Shown here: positions 28,015-38,191 of the stretch, piece by piece
How the letters are laid out: every line of letters begins with the position of its first letter
Numbering within the stretch: the first letter of the stretch is position 1
Origin: Photobacterium obscurum
Lineage (GTDB): Bacteria > Pseudomonadota > Gammaproteobacteria > Enterobacterales > Vibrionaceae
Direction: 5' to 3'
DNA length: 64,000 bases
Assembly (NCBI RefSeq): GCF_026191635.1
Contig: NZ_JAKRRW010000005.1
Location: 124,001-188,000, forward strand
Made by a program: the position numbers and the translations under genes
The notes under the pieces: generated by a model
What the model was told of the DNA's origin: nothing
What the model saw: the letters and a program-made list of their open reading frames with translations, nothing else
The model's database searches: none

Positions 28015-28965
28015 ATGGATTTTCCTAGTCGATTATTGCTGCTGCTTGAAGTGGTAGAGCTCGGTTCATTTACTAAAGTGTCCGAGCAAAGAAATGTCGA
28101 TAGATCGGTTATCTCGAAACATATAAGCCGATTAGAGGATGAGCTTGGTGTCCGTTTGCTAAACCGAACAACACGCTCACTCTCTTTAACCGCCGCTGGC
28201 AGTGAAATGGTGAACCAGGCCAAATCATTACGAACGCTGTTAAGTGACACTCATCGGCTGGCACAGAATTACCATGCCGAGCCCAAAGGCGTATTGCGGA
28301 TCACCAGTTCAACCTTGTTTGGTCGTCAATATGTTCAGCAAGCGGTGCTGGCATTTCAGCAGCAATACCCCGATGTGGATATTGAATTACGTTTAGAAGA
28401 TCGGGTTGTGGATATGGTAAGAGAAGGGTTTGATATTGGCTTTCGCATCGGCAAGCCGAAAAACTCTAGCCTGATCATCAGAAAAATAGCCCGTAACCGG
28501 TTATTGATTGTTGCATCCCCCGCGTTTATTAAAAAGCACGGAGAAATCAAAACGGTTGAACAGTTGGAGTCACTGCCCGCTACGGTCTACGCTGCCCCGG
28601 GGCTTTTGATCGATAAATTCAGGTATTTAGATGGCAACAAAGAGAGCAAGCATTTTCAGTTAAGGGTTGCCTATAAAGTAAATGATGTTGAAATGGTCAC
28701 AAAAAGTGCGGTAGCGGGGAACACACTTGCTGTCGTAACAGCGCAGATGATTGAAAACGAAATCTTGGATGGCAAGCTCATCCCGATCATGACGCAGCTT
28801 CATTTAGATGATTTCGGTACTTTTTATGCTGTGTACCCTCATAGAGATGCCCCCATCAAAACTAAATTGTTCATAGAGACGCTCAAATCCATCATTGGTG
28901 AAGGTGTGCCAGTGTGGGAAAAGCATATCCCAAACTTTGAACAGATGTATGGCCGAATAAGATAG
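28015..28965 (+). CDS. LysR-family transcriptional regulator
   Basis: 316 residues from the ATG at 28015 (MDFPSRLLLLLEVV), preceded by AAAGAGGG. N-terminal helix-turn-helix (SFTKVSEQRNVDRSVISKHISRLE) and effector-binding domain. The style is that of the AaeR/DmlR-like subgroup. It probably controls the divergent enoyl-CoA hydratase gene. The terminator at 29118 follows. Confidence 0.85.
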   Translation: MDFPSRLLLLLEVVELGSFTKVSEQRNVDRSVISKHISRLEDELGVRLLNRTTRSLSLTAAGSEMVNQAKSLRTLLSDTHRLAQNYHAEPKGVLRITSSTLFGRQYVQQAVLAFQQQYPDVDIELRLEDRVVDMVREGFDIGFRIGKPKNSSLIIRKIARNRLLIVASPAFIKKHGEIKTVEQLESLPATVYAAPGLLIDKFRYLDGNKESKHFQLRVAYKVNDVEMVTKSAVAGNTLAVVTAQMIENEILDGKLIPIMTQLHLDDFGTFYAVYPHRDAPIKTKLFIETLKSIIGEGVPVWEKHIPNFEQMYGRIR

Positions 28966-29117
28966 GGCGTTATGATTAATCGGAGCTGAACAAGTTTGAA
29001 TCTGTAATTTTAGGCCAACAAGAAGACCTCTGGTATTCAGCAAGGCTTCAGTATTTAAAGTTATGATAATGACTAACGGTTTCATGCAAAACCGCTGCTT
29101 AAATTTAATATATTTTT

Positions 29118-29143
29118 ACCGGGCTGGATGCTCGGTTTTTTTT
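29118..29143 (+). terminator. Rho-independent terminator
   Basis: ACCGGGC / GCTCGGT stem (one G-T pair) with a 5-base loop, followed by TTTTTTT. It ends transcription some 150 bases after the LysR gene. Confidence 0.75.
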
Positions 29144-29147
29144 GCAA

Positions 29148-29305
29148 AAAAACTCCTGAGCGACCTTTCAAACTCGGTGCGGGGAGTAGGCGCAGACTAT
29201 CAGGTCTTTGGCCCTTTAGCGTTAGGTGCTGAATACATGAGTTATGCTGTCGGAGATGATGATATTAATATGGTCTCTCTAACGGCAACATTTCACTTCC
29301 TGTAG
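29148..29305 (+). pseudogene. Remnant of an outer-membrane beta-barrel protein gene
   Basis: The open frame encodes GVGADYQVFGPLALGAEYMS, then an alternating stretch ending MVSLTATFHFL. This looks like the last two strands of an OmpA/porin-like beta barrel with its terminal Phe or Leu. The start of any full gene is missing, and the terminator at 29118 lies before it, so this is a 3' fragment. Confidence 0.4.
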
Positions 29306-29447
29306 GCAATGAAACAAAAGCAAGATCCCCCTCCATTGATACGCACTAGCATACATGGCATCAACTCTGGTTCTCGTTACATCTAAATAAGTTCCGGTAT
29401 TGCGAAGCTAAACTCATAGATATAGTTCGGAAAGATTGAATGATGCT

Positions 29448-31616
29448 ATGAGAAAAGTAATGTTTGGGCTGGTTGGCTTCTTACTGTTATTTATCACCCT
29501 AGGCCAGATGACTGATCAGGACAGTTTAGTTGCCAGGCAAGTAAAAGCCATCGCCACTCCTGAAGCTAATTATCTGCTAGAGATTAACCAGCACATTAGC
29601 AAAACCCAACGGCCTGAAGAGACTTTTCCGTTTCCCATTAAAGTGGGGGGCGTTGGACCGGTGTCATCCCTTTATTCCGGCCCCAATCAATACCCCTTTT
29701 ATTGCATGACCTTAGACTCAGGTTTAGGCCAGCCCCTCATAGATAACCAAGCCGGCTTTGGGGTTCCCATTTATGACATGGTTACCGGCAAAAGACACCT
29801 TGGTTATTCTAAAGATTGTTCATTAAAAACCCGCCTCACCTATGTCGTGGTCGATACAGACAATAATTTACATAGCAAAACAGAGTTTGAACTAAAGCAA
29901 TTATCGCTAAACAAAGACGACCTATTAATTAGGGTGGAACAAGGCACCATCAACCGTTATATCTATACCATTTTGATGCCTATTCAAGTGGAAGAGGTCG
30001 GTAATCAAAGCAGCGCCAATGCCTGGAATAAACGTTTGATTTATCGGTTTGAAGGAGGGTCGGGCATAGGTTACAGACAAGGTCGAATTAATCTATTCAG
30101 ATTAATTAATAAAGAGCTTTCCCAATTGAAAAAAGGTTACGCCTTAATCACCTCCAGCGGCAATAAAACCAGTTATGGATATAATATGCTGCTGGCTGAA
30201 GATACCGCCAGACGGGTAAAGGCGCAATTTGTCAGCTTATTTGGCAAACCTTTGTATACAGTCGGAATCGGCGGTTCAGGCGGTGGCCTATCGCAATACC
30301 TTATCGGCCAAAATAGCCAGGATATATTAGACGGCTTACTGCCTTTGTATTCTTATCCAGACATGGTAAGTGTCGCTACCTACGCCTTAGATTGTGACTT
30401 ATTTAATAACTACTTCAGCTTTCTAGCCAACGATAGAGCCAGGTGGCAAGACTGGCAAAATAGACAGCATGTAGAGGGCCTACGGGCCATTAATGGCGCG
30501 AAACAAAAAGCCGGTTGGTTGCAACCGCTAAATCAGTTATTACGTTGGCAAAAACCAGAATTCCCACGGGGTAATAATGAGTGTATCAACGGCTATTTTG
30601 GCTTAAGCAGTTACCTTAACAACCCTAAAGAAGGCTTTCTCAAACCCTACTTTCATGATTCTGTTGTTAAGCAAGTCAACTGGAATTATTGGCAGGATAT
30701 GGTGCATATATTTGGCCAGGACGAACACGGCTTTGGCTTATCAACCTGGGATAATGTAGGGGTTCAATATGGTCTGCAAGCGCTGCTCAACAACCATATT
30801 ACATTTGATGAGTTTATTGATTTAAATAGAAAGATTGGCTCATGGAAGCCTCTCAACGAAATGAAGGCAGAACGAATAATCAGCCTTAGCGCAAATACTC
30901 CGCCAATTTGGTTATCGCTATGGGGAAATCATAATATTACCAAAGTCGACACCGTCTCGGCGAAACGACAATCGGCATCATTAACAGCGATTAACAAGGC
31001 CTATGAATATGGTCAGGTGTTTATTGGCCGTATTTCCTTACCCATCATTGATATTCGCAATTACCTTGAAGACGATTTAAATATGCATCATACCTCAGCC
31101 TCTTTTGCCAGCCGCTTACGGATCCTTAACTCGCAAAAACATACTCAAAACCATGTGATATGGATTTCAGATAAGGAATATTCTCCAATTGAAAAAGCCT
31201 ATGATGTTATGGATAAATGGCTGATGGCCATAAACCTACTGCCCGACCAATTGTCTTATCAACAAAAAGTACAAATGGCTAAGCCCATCATGGCCAAAGA
31301 CGCCTGCTTTGCCGAAAAAGGTAACATCATCGCTTCTGGCAAAGATGTTTTTAATGGTGATTGGAATCAACAGCCAAGTGGCGCTTGTACTAAGCTTTTC
31401 CCTATCTATAGCAATAGTCGAATAAAAGCAGGAGCTCCCTGGCAAGGAAGTATATTTAAGTGTCACACCATTCCTATCGACACTGCCATTGAAAATGGCA
31501 TATATGGCGATTTGGATCTGTCTGCAAAAGTAAGCGCATTAAAGCAAACCTTTCCAGATGGTGTTTGTGACTATACGCTTGGCGATATGGGCAAACCAAA
31601 GCATTTAAGCCATTAA
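29448..31616 (+). CDS. DUF6351-like alpha/beta hydrolase, exported
   Basis: 722 residues from the ATG at 29448; a TTG at 29436 is the alternative. A hydrophobic N-terminal segment (VMFGLVGFLLLFITL) is a signal peptide or anchor. The centre carries a nucleophile elbow GIGGSGGGLSQY, with serine as the likely nucleophile, as in tannase or PHB-depolymerase-like enzymes. Cys-rich segments near the C-terminus (GACTKLF, FKCHTI, GVCDY) suggest disulfides. The name rests on overall resemblance, and no substrate can be given. The 3' end is duplicated at 34797. Confidence 0.6.
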   Translation: MRKVMFGLVGFLLLFITLGQMTDQDSLVARQVKAIATPEANYLLEINQHISKTQRPEETFPFPIKVGGVGPVSSLYSGPNQYPFYCMTLDSGLGQPLIDNQAGFGVPIYDMVTGKRHLGYSKDCSLKTRLTYVVVDTDNNLHSKTEFELKQLSLNKDDLLIRVEQGTINRYIYTILMPIQVEEVGNQSSANAWNKRLIYRFEGGSGIGYRQGRINLFRLINKELSQLKKGYALITSSGNKTSYGYNMLLAEDTARRVKAQFVSLFGKPLYTVGIGGSGGGLSQYLIGQNSQDILDGLLPLYSYPDMVSVATYALDCDLFNNYFSFLANDRARWQDWQNRQHVEGLRAINGAKQKAGWLQPLNQLLRWQKPEFPRGNNECINGYFGLSSYLNNPKEGFLKPYFHDSVVKQVNWNYWQDMVHIFGQDEHGFGLSTWDNVGVQYGLQALLNNHITFDEFIDLNRKIGSWKPLNEMKAERIISLSANTPPIWLSLWGNHNITKVDTVSAKRQSASLTAINKAYEYGQVFIGRISLPIIDIRNYLEDDLNMHHTSASFASRLRILNSQKHTQNHVIWISDKEYSPIEKAYDVMDKWLMAINLLPDQLSYQQKVQMAKPIMAKDACFAEKGNIIASGKDVFNGDWNQQPSGACTKLFPIYSNSRIKAGAPWQGSIFKCHTIPIDTAIENGIYGDLDLSAKVSALKQTFPDGVCDYTLGDMGKPKHLSH

Positions 31617-31765
31617 CGAAAAAGATCGTTTCTGAACTATCATACAAGCTAAGCAGAGTTAAGGCGGTGACCAATAGACAGCCAAGTATCAATACTGTTT
31701 CTGCCCAACGATATTAGCGGCTTCTCAAGTACCTCACAGGCACCTTCAACAGACAAACCCGCCAA
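31497..31765. repeat. Duplicated junction block, copy 1
   Basis: Contains the 3' end of the DUF6351-like gene, an intergenic stretch (GTATCAATACTGTTTCTGCCCA) and then a fragment resembling the 3' end of murQ (AAGTACCTCACAGGCACC). The same series occurs at 34797-35146, roughly three-quarters identical by eye, with about 80 bases missing here before the murQ-like part. Confidence 0.75.
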
Positions 31766-32112
31766 AAACAAATTGCTCATAAGCTAGATATATGCGTAAC
31801 GTGTCACTGAAGTGGTTGGTTTTATAGAAGATAGCAGGAAGCTCCCTAAGGTTCGGGTTCTAGCAATATTTTTTGCCCTCAAAAGACCTCAAAGGGCGCC
31901 CTTCCGAGTTTTGTCATTGCGTCAAAATCAACAGAAAGTAAAAGCTTTGGACTAGTAAACGAATTTAAAAGCCGCAAGACAACCTAAACGTTACTTAGGT
32001 ATAAGTTAGGATATCAAACACAGGTTGGAATGATTGCCTATTGATGACAAGTATAAAAGACACATCGAGATTGACTGATAATATGGCGGTCAACTCCGAT
32101 GGTAAAGGTTTT
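31766..32112. other. Intergenic region without identifiable genes
   Basis: About 350 bases between the duplicated block and the DUF2955 gene. Nothing beyond short A/T runs was recognised. Confidence 0.3.
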
Positions 32113-33117
32113 TTATTGTGCTGCTTTTACCTCTCGCCCCTCAAAAAAGTAAGCCATGAAAACAAGATAGACAATAACCAGCAGAAGTTGGAAAATACGT
32201 ATAAAGAACTTGTCATCTAGCGCGCCTGTACTCATGGATGTACCCATAAGTACAGTAAATCCCGTAAATGCTGTAGAATATATTGGGGCTTTTGCTGGGT
32301 CTGTGTATATTTTCGTACCAAATACGACAATCACCAAAAGTGTCACCAGCATATAAATATACATGTTAGGCACTAACGAGATAACAAAAAATGCGCAGAA
32401 AGCAACGAGACCACCAACAACATTGCTCAGAACAAAAAACATTGATGTTTTAGTTGCCTTTTCTCCAGTAGTCATGAATGACAACAGTGCAACGAAAGCC
32501 ACCGTAAGCAAGACCTGCGACAGTTGAAAGAAAAAGAATAAACAAACTAATGGAAAAGAAATCATCCAAGCTCGCACTGCTGCAGCCCACCTCACCTCAC
32601 AAGGTAAAGGAGAAGGAGGAAATCCTTCAAACTCAGCGTCATTATCTTCTGGGAAGTAAACATGAGATATTGCGTATAGTGCTACTGCCAACACACCAGA
32701 GAACGCCAACCCAGCCGCAACATCTAGCGCAGCTTTTTGATCGATTATTGTTATCGCTGGTACCAGTACTAATTGAATAATCAAAAATGTAGCAAACATG
32801 ACCCACTTAGGGTCTGTAAACAAGTAATAGCCCCACAATAAACCCAATGAAAACAGAGTTAAAAAAGCAAACTTGTATTCCGGTATCCCTGTAGATACAA
32901 GAATACCAATCACTGCGGTAGAAACTAAAGCGAAACCGAGTTGCTTTACATGCAAAATATGAAAACTCGGCTTGTCGACAATAAATTTTGCAGTGAATAA
33001 AGGGGCACAAAATGCGAGAGGCCAGTTAAACCACACGGCTAAAAATACCGAAAAGCCAACCGTTATTGTGTAGCGCAGGATGCGTCTTTCCTGCGCTTTA
33101 TCTAGATCATCGAACAT
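32113..33117 (-). CDS. DUF2955 membrane protein (efflux component)
   Basis: 334 residues with about 9-10 membrane helices and a short soluble loop near residues 165-185. It looks like DUF2955, a FUSC-related family of inner-membrane proteins that pair with HlyD adaptors. The start overlaps the end of the HlyD gene by 11 bases. Together they probably export small molecules or aromatic acids; no outer-membrane partner is seen here. Confidence 0.75.
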   Translation of the reverse strand: MFDDLDKAQERRILRYTITVGFSVFLAVWFNWPLAFCAPLFTAKFIVDKPSFHILHVKQLGFALVSTAVIGILVSTGIPEYKFAFLTLFSLGLLWGYYLFTDPKWVMFATFLIIQLVLVPAITIIDQKAALDVAAGLAFSGVLAVALYAISHVYFPEDNDAEFEGFPPSPLPCEVRWAAAVRAWMISFPLVCLFFFFQLSQVLLTVAFVALLSFMTTGEKATKTSMFFVLSNVVGGLVAFCAFFVISLVPNMYIYMLVTLLVIVVFGTKIYTDPAKAPIYSTAFTGFTVLMGTSMSTGALDDKFFIRIFQLLLVIVYLVFMAYFFEGREVKAAQ

Positions 33118-34216
33118 AAGAGAACCAGCTTACTAAGTTAATCCAAGCTTTACCAAGCAGATTGAACAGCGTATTGTCTCCGGTATACACAATCACATCT
33201 GCCTGACCACCGATCCGCATCATTTGCATCGCTTCTTCGTTTTCAAGCTTGATAGATACAGGCATACGCTGAGTATCACGTAACCATCCATTTTGGTTCT
33301 TAACACTAGCCAATGTACCAGGCTGATTGTTCGTCCCCCAAGCTACACCAAGGTCAACAGAACTAATTGTTCCCTCGAAGGTTTCACCTGGTGCATAGTC
33401 CAAAGCGACTTCGACTTTGTCGCCAGGCTTGATGTGCCCCATGCTGTTTTCACGAAAGAATGCTTCGATCCAAAATCCATTTTTTTCTACAAACGTCATC
33501 AACGGGCTGCCAGCAGAAGCATAAGCACCTTCAGATAAGTTAAAGTTGGTTACTGCACCATCAGATGGTGCACGTAACATGGTACGCTCAAGATTTAATT
33601 GAGCTTGTTGGAGTTCTAGCAACGCTGCCTGGATCTGCGCATTATCCTCACCTGCCGCACCAACTTGAGTTTGTGCTTTTTCCAGATTCGCTTTTGCGTT
33701 CAAAACATCAGCATCCGCTTTATCAAGAGCAGCACGTGTTTTATCCGCATCAGATTTAGAAACGACACCTTTTTCAGCCATAGCCAGAACACGCTGTCCT
33801 TGTCGTTTTGCATTTTCCTGCGAAACGAGTGCATTGGTTAATTGAGCTTGTGCAGAAAGCACACCCGCCATTTGTGCACCAACTTGTTGACCAGCCATCT
33901 CAAGCTTTGTCTCAGCTTTCTTAACGGCAATTTGATAATCGATTGGGGTGATCTGTACTAAGGCATCCCCTTTTTTAACTTCACTGTTAGCTTGTACTTG
34001 AATACTCGAGACTTGACCTGACACTTGTGGAATTAATGAAATTACATTACCTTCTACACGTACATTATCGGTTGTTGGCACAATTCTATCTGCAAAAATA
34101 CAAGTCAAAATGGATAAAGCCGTAAGCGCTAACAATGTATTTGTCGTCGTTTTAACCTTATTTCCCTTTTTCTGACCTAGTTCCTTAGTTTCTTGTTTTT
34201 GTGTATTTTCTGTCAT
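33107..34216 (-). CDS. HlyD/EmrA-family membrane-fusion protein
   Basis: 369 residues: a cytoplasmic Lys/Gln-rich N-terminus, one membrane helix (about 28-45), a lipoyl-like segment (TDNVRVEGNVISLIPQVSG), a long helical hairpin with heptad Ala/Gln, and a C-terminal barrel. It bridges the inner membrane pump (DUF2955) to an outer-membrane channel. The gene is the first of the pair. No regulator is adjacent. Confidence 0.85.
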   Translation of the reverse strand: MTENTQKQETKELGQKKGNKVKTTTNTLLALTALSILTCIFADRIVPTTDNVRVEGNVISLIPQVSGQVSSIQVQANSEVKKGDALVQITPIDYQIAVKKAETKLEMAGQQVGAQMAGVLSAQAQLTNALVSQENAKRQGQRVLAMAEKGVVSKSDADKTRAALDKADADVLNAKANLEKAQTQVGAAGEDNAQIQAALLELQQAQLNLERTMLRAPSDGAVTNFNLSEGAYASAGSPLMTFVEKNGFWIEAFFRENSMGHIKPGDKVEVALDYAPGETFEGTISSVDLGVAWGTNNQPGTLASVKNQNGWLRDTQRMPVSIKLENEEAMQMMRIGGQADVIVYTGDNTLFNLLGKAWINLVSWFSYVR

Positions 34217-34507
34217 GTCTAGTCTCGTAGAGTTGTTTTGTTCGCGAACCGACAGGTATACACCAGTACATTTAATACCTAAAAATCAACAGATACCCTG
34301 ATAAACAACCTGACTCTCGAGTAATAATATACATCGCTAGCCGACAGAAAATTTACCATTTAACGACAGAAAAACTATAGGGTATTTAACCGTAACAGGG
34401 CTGACTATCCTCATCCGTTTATCAGACAACGATTCTCGCCTATTTGTCCTCAAAGCCTTGTATCCGTCAGCAATAACATTTTATTCCTCATCAAGCTTGC
34501 CACATTC

Positions 34508-34796
34508 ACGGTTTTAGGTAAGCATGCCACTGGCGATGTAGCCTCGATACTGGAGCGTAAAAGTCATATTTATTTGGTCGTAAAAGTGCCTTCAAAATCC
34601 TCAGAAGAGGTCAACCAAGTGGCGGTAGATTTGCTTATGCCATATAAGGAATATGTATGAGGCGGTACGTAAATAAAGGCACAGACTTAAGAATGATTAC
34701 TGATGAGAATATTCTATTTGCACAATCTAAGATAAATTATCGGTCACAAAAGTGTTTAGGGTTCAAGCAGCCAGAAGTCATTTTCAAAGAAATAGC
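34508..34796 (+). mobile_element. IS30-family transposase remnant
   Basis: Two pieces of a DDE transposase are visible. At 34508-34660 the frame reads GDVASILERKSHIYLVVKVPS followed by a stop, matching the central part of IS30 transposases. At about 34729-34796 a second piece reads YRSQKCLGFKQPEVIFKE, matching their C-terminus. The piece between is missing and the ends are gone, so it cannot be active. It lies at the junction with the duplicated block. Confidence 0.75.
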
Positions 34797-35146
34797 ATGT
34801 ATGGCAATTTGAATTTGTCTGCTAAAGGGAGCGCATTAAAGCAAACTTTTCCGAATGGGGTTTGTGATTATTCATTTGGCAACATGGGCAGACCCAAACA
34901 TTGAAGCTATTAATGAAATAATCGTTTATAAACCACCCGCAAGCTAAGTTGAGGCGGTGCCCTACCAACACGCAGGTATCAATACTGTTTCTGCCCAGCG
35001 GTATTAGTAGCTTCTCGCCAGGCAAAAACAGTTAGCACTGATACACGGCTAATCTTGCTTATTTCACCGCACTTATTGCCTGACGAGTGACGCCTTGGTT
35101 CTGTTCAAGTACCTCACGGGCATCTTCGGCAGACAAGCCAGCCAAA
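34797..35146. repeat. Duplicated junction block, copy 2 with truncated DUF6351 gene
   Basis: About 115 bases (34797-34905) encode the last 34 codons of the DUF6351-like protein (GNLNLSAKGSALKQTFPNG, then VCDY and a stop). It has no start and follows directly on IS30 remains. The next 110 bases match the sequence after the intact gene at 31620-31725. The block continues into the intact murQ gene. Confidence 0.75.
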
Positions 35147-35964
35147 ATCATTACGATTGCTGTTTTGCAGTGACCGTCACAGGCAGCCAGTGCCGCCTCG
35201 GCCTGTTCGCGACTGCATTCCGTCGCCGCAATAACAATGTTCTTCTGCCGCTCGACCAGTTTGGCATTAGTCGCTTCCACATCGACCATCAAATTGCCGT
35301 AGACTTTGCCTGTACGGATCATCGCACCGGTCGTCAGCATATTCAGCACCAGCTTCTGGGCAGTTCCCGCTTTCATTCGGGATGAACCTGTCACTACTTC
35401 GGGGCCCACCACCGGGGTAATACTGATATCCGCCGCCTCGGTCATCGCGCTCTGCGGGTTACAACTGATGCAGGCAACGGTCGCGCCGACAGACTTGGCA
35501 TAGGCCATTGCCCCCAGTACATAGGGTGTCCGGCCGCTGGCGGCAATACCAACCAAGACATCGCCTTGATTGAAGTGCAATGCCCTGAGATCGTCTGCCC
35601 CCAACTCGCGATTATCCTCGGCATTTTCTACCGCTTTGAGAATCGCCCGATGACCACCAGCAATCAGCCCCACTACTTGTTCAGGCTTGCTACCATAAGT
35701 TGGCGGGCACTCACTTGCATCAAGAATTCCCAACCGACCGGAAGTTCCAGCACCGCTATAGATCAGGCGTCCCCCCCGGCGGAATGCCTCAGCAATAACA
35801 TCAACAGCCTGAGCAATTTCCGGCAATGCCTGTTCAACCGCCAGCGCCACTTTCTTGTCTTCATCATTGATAACCTTCAGCATATCCAGCGTCGATAAGG
35901 TATCAATATATTGGCTCGCCTCGTTACGGCTTTCCGTTACCATCTTGGATAGATCAATTTTCAT
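35059..35964 (-). CDS. murQ: N-acetylmuramic acid 6-phosphate etherase MurQ
   Basis: 301 residues with one SIS domain ([21 protein letters not shown]). It cleaves the lactyl ether of N-acetylmuramate 6-phosphate to give N-acetylglucosamine 6-phosphate in peptidoglycan sugar recycling. Catalytic acidic residues are in [10 protein letters not shown] and [14 protein letters not shown]. It stands alone; no MurP PTS or murR regulator is adjacent here, which is unusual. Its upstream side is terminator-separated from the DUF885 gene. Confidence 0.92.
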   Translation of the reverse strand: MKIDLSKMVTESRNEASQYIDTLSTLDMLKVINDEDKKVALAVEQALPEIAQAVDVIAEAFRRGGRLIYSGAGTSGRLGILDASECPPTYGSKPEQVVGLIAGGHRAILKAVENAEDNRELGADDLRALHFNQGDVLVGIAASGRTPYVLGAMAYAKSVGATVACISCNPQSAMTEAADISITPVVGPEVVTGSSRMKAGTAQKLVLNMLTTGAMIRTGKVYGNLMVDVEATNAKLVERQKNIVIAATECSREQAEAALAACDGHCKTAIVMILAGLSAEDAREVLEQNQGVTRQAISAVK

Positions 35965-36040
35965 GGACTTTCTGTTGCTCTGTAGTCAGATCGGATCGTT
36001 GCAAGTAATTTTAAGGGATTAAACCGAAAGGTACAGATGA

Positions 36041-36074
36041 AAAAAACCGCCGGATCCTTTCGGAACCCAGCGGC
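36041..36074 (-). terminator. Terminator of the DUF885 gene
   Basis: Read on the minus strand, CCGCTGGGTTCC / GGATCCGGCGG with a GAAA loop is followed by seven T residues. Confidence 0.85.
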
Positions 36075-36094
36075 TTAGTCAGCGATTAAAGAGG

Positions 36095-38155
36095 TTAGCC
36101 TTTGGACTTGATCCAGTTCTCGATACTGGTCTGAACCACTTCCATTGGCTGAGCACCATACTTGAGAAGTTGATCATGGAACTCAGCCCAGTCAAACTCG
36201 TTACCGAGTTCCGACTGTGCTTTTGTCATCATTTCCTTGATCACCAGATAACCCGATTTATAAGAAACAGCCTGACCGACATACGCAGCATAACGGAAGC
36301 TTTCCGACTCGATATCACCTTCACCCAGCGCCGAGTTTGCACTCATGTAATCACGCGCCTCCTGGATACTCCAGCCCTTAGCATGGATACCGGTATCGAC
36401 GGCCAAGCGCATATTACGCAGCTGCGCCTCGTTCAGGCTACCGAAATACTGCAAGGCATTACACTCTTCGGCATCTTTATAAATACCGCCCTGGAACTGG
36501 GTATAATCCAGATCGGTTTTACACATACCGGTTGCGTTAGTGAAGGTCGGTTTGCCATTTTTATCCAGTTCACCGTAGATATTCATCTCCATACCCAGCC
36601 ATTCGGTATACAGCGCCCAGCCTTCGGCATAAGCGGTATACCTGACCTTCTTGATATAATCAGGCTTATTGGCTGGCGGGTACTCAATCGAATAGGCATT
36701 TTGGAAGTGATGTCCTGGCGCTGCCTCATGCAACAACAAGGTAGAGACATTCCACTTCTGCAGGCTGTAGTCCGGGTTAGTATTTAAGTTAAATTCATTG
36801 CCACCGTAGGAGGCAACCCCGTCATACAACTCACGACTTGCCGGAACAGGCACGATGCTGTAGTCCGTTTTGATTGGCTTGAAGTACTTGGCCACAACAT
36901 CATTGGCATCGTTCTTAAACTTGTAATAGTCCACCAGCGCGGCTTCACAAGCTGTCGGTACCGAAGCCGAGGTACAGGTATCGGCATACGGGGTATCTGC
37001 AATCGACCGGCCATCACGGCCATAGAAGAACTTCTCGCTGTTCAGGTAAGCAAAAAACTCGGCAAGATTGATATTGCCTTCGGCATCTTCGACATGGAAA
37101 GTTCGGCTGACAACGTTACCCTCACTATCTCGCCAATCTGCTGTAATATCTTTGCCATGGTTTTCCACAATCAGTTTGGCGACACGTATCATTTCTGCTT
37201 TAGCATCGGCAACCAGGTCTTCGCCAAGCTGGCTGAGCTCCATCGCGGGCTTACCAGTGGTACTGTTTCTATCCAGATGCCACTGATACCAAGCCTGGCC
37301 GTTAGGCAGATCCCCCCAGCCGATATTGGTATCGGTCAGGCTGCCGGTCTCGCCAGTGCCGCGTGCGGCAGCCATATAGTCGTCTTTCAGATAGGCAACA
37401 AGACCACTCGTTGCCGCAACCGCATCATCAACAGCACGCTGGTATTCCTTGATAAACGCTATGTCGTAGTCGTCACTGTGATTTTGAATATCTGTAATAC
37501 CAGCCTTCAGCATCGCATAGCTATCTTTGGATACGGTCGCTTCTGTGCTCTGAATCAGGCGCTCCGTCAACACTTTCGGCAATTGTGAGCGCTCAATCTG
37601 CCCCATCGCATATTGAGAGTGCAGGTTATTCACCCAGGCAGTAAATTCGCGCACGACCTGAACATGGCTTTGGTATTTTTCTGGGCTATCTTGCGTTGTT
37701 CCCGCCCACCCGGCATTCCACTCAATATAGTTGTAAAAATGGGTAATCGGAATGGCAAAGTTACCGAAACGGGTATTGGGCAATGATGTACCGCGAATAG
37801 CAATATTGCGATCAAACTGGAATGTATCGTAATAAATCTTATCTTCATCCGTTAACGCACCGCGATCAATCGCTTCAAGCTTATCCAGATACAGTCGATC
37901 GACAGACTGACGCGAGGATGCCATCTGATCGGTGATCTGACCGAATGTTGTGCTATCTAACGTATCCATCGCACTTTGATAGTCAGAAAAAACTGTTCGC
38001 ATTTCAGCCGCGGCATCCGACTTTTCCTTCGGCTGCTCTATTACACTCGTGGATTTATCTATATGGGTTGTTTCATCATTACAGCCCGCCAGCGTTGTTA
38101 GTGCAAATACCGCAATCGCCAAGGGGGACAGACGCATCGTACCAATACCTTTCAT
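36095..38155 (-). CDS. DUF885 family lipoprotein, putative metallopeptidase
   Basis: 686 residues from the ATG at 38155, which has AAGGAAA upstream; a 12-residue longer start is possible. A lipobox (LTTLAGC) predicts an outer- or inner-membrane lipoprotein. The zinc-peptidase-like motif is HEAAPGHHFQ, with a second segment YAEGWALYTE providing a likely Glu ligand. DUF885 proteins are related to oligopeptidases; the substrate is not known. It has its own terminator. Confidence 0.85.
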   Translation of the reverse strand: MKGIGTMRLSPLAIAVFALTTLAGCNDETTHIDKSTSVIEQPKEKSDAAAEMRTVFSDYQSAMDTLDSTTFGQITDQMASSRQSVDRLYLDKLEAIDRGALTDEDKIYYDTFQFDRNIAIRGTSLPNTRFGNFAIPITHFYNYIEWNAGWAGTTQDSPEKYQSHVQVVREFTAWVNNLHSQYAMGQIERSQLPKVLTERLIQSTEATVSKDSYAMLKAGITDIQNHSDDYDIAFIKEYQRAVDDAVAATSGLVAYLKDDYMAAARGTGETGSLTDTNIGWGDLPNGQAWYQWHLDRNSTTGKPAMELSQLGEDLVADAKAEMIRVAKLIVENHGKDITADWRDSEGNVVSRTFHVEDAEGNINLAEFFAYLNSEKFFYGRDGRSIADTPYADTCTSASVPTACEAALVDYYKFKNDANDVVAKYFKPIKTDYSIVPVPASRELYDGVASYGGNEFNLNTNPDYSLQKWNVSTLLLHEAAPGHHFQNAYSIEYPPANKPDYIKKVRYTAYAEGWALYTEWLGMEMNIYGELDKNGKPTFTNATGMCKTDLDYTQFQGGIYKDAEECNALQYFGSLNEAQLRNMRLAVDTGIHAKGWSIQEARDYMSANSALGEGDIESESFRYAAYVGQAVSYKSGYLVIKEMMTKAQSELGNEFDWAEFHDQLLKYGAQPMEVVQTSIENWIKSKG

Positions 38156-38191
38156 AACGTTTTCCTTATTGTTTTTATGACCGTATCTCAT

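Noticed and set aside
36170..36787. Plus-strand open frame of 205 codons inside the DUF885 gene
   Set aside because: It overlaps a clear metallopeptidase gene on the minus strand and has no ribosome binding site or motif.
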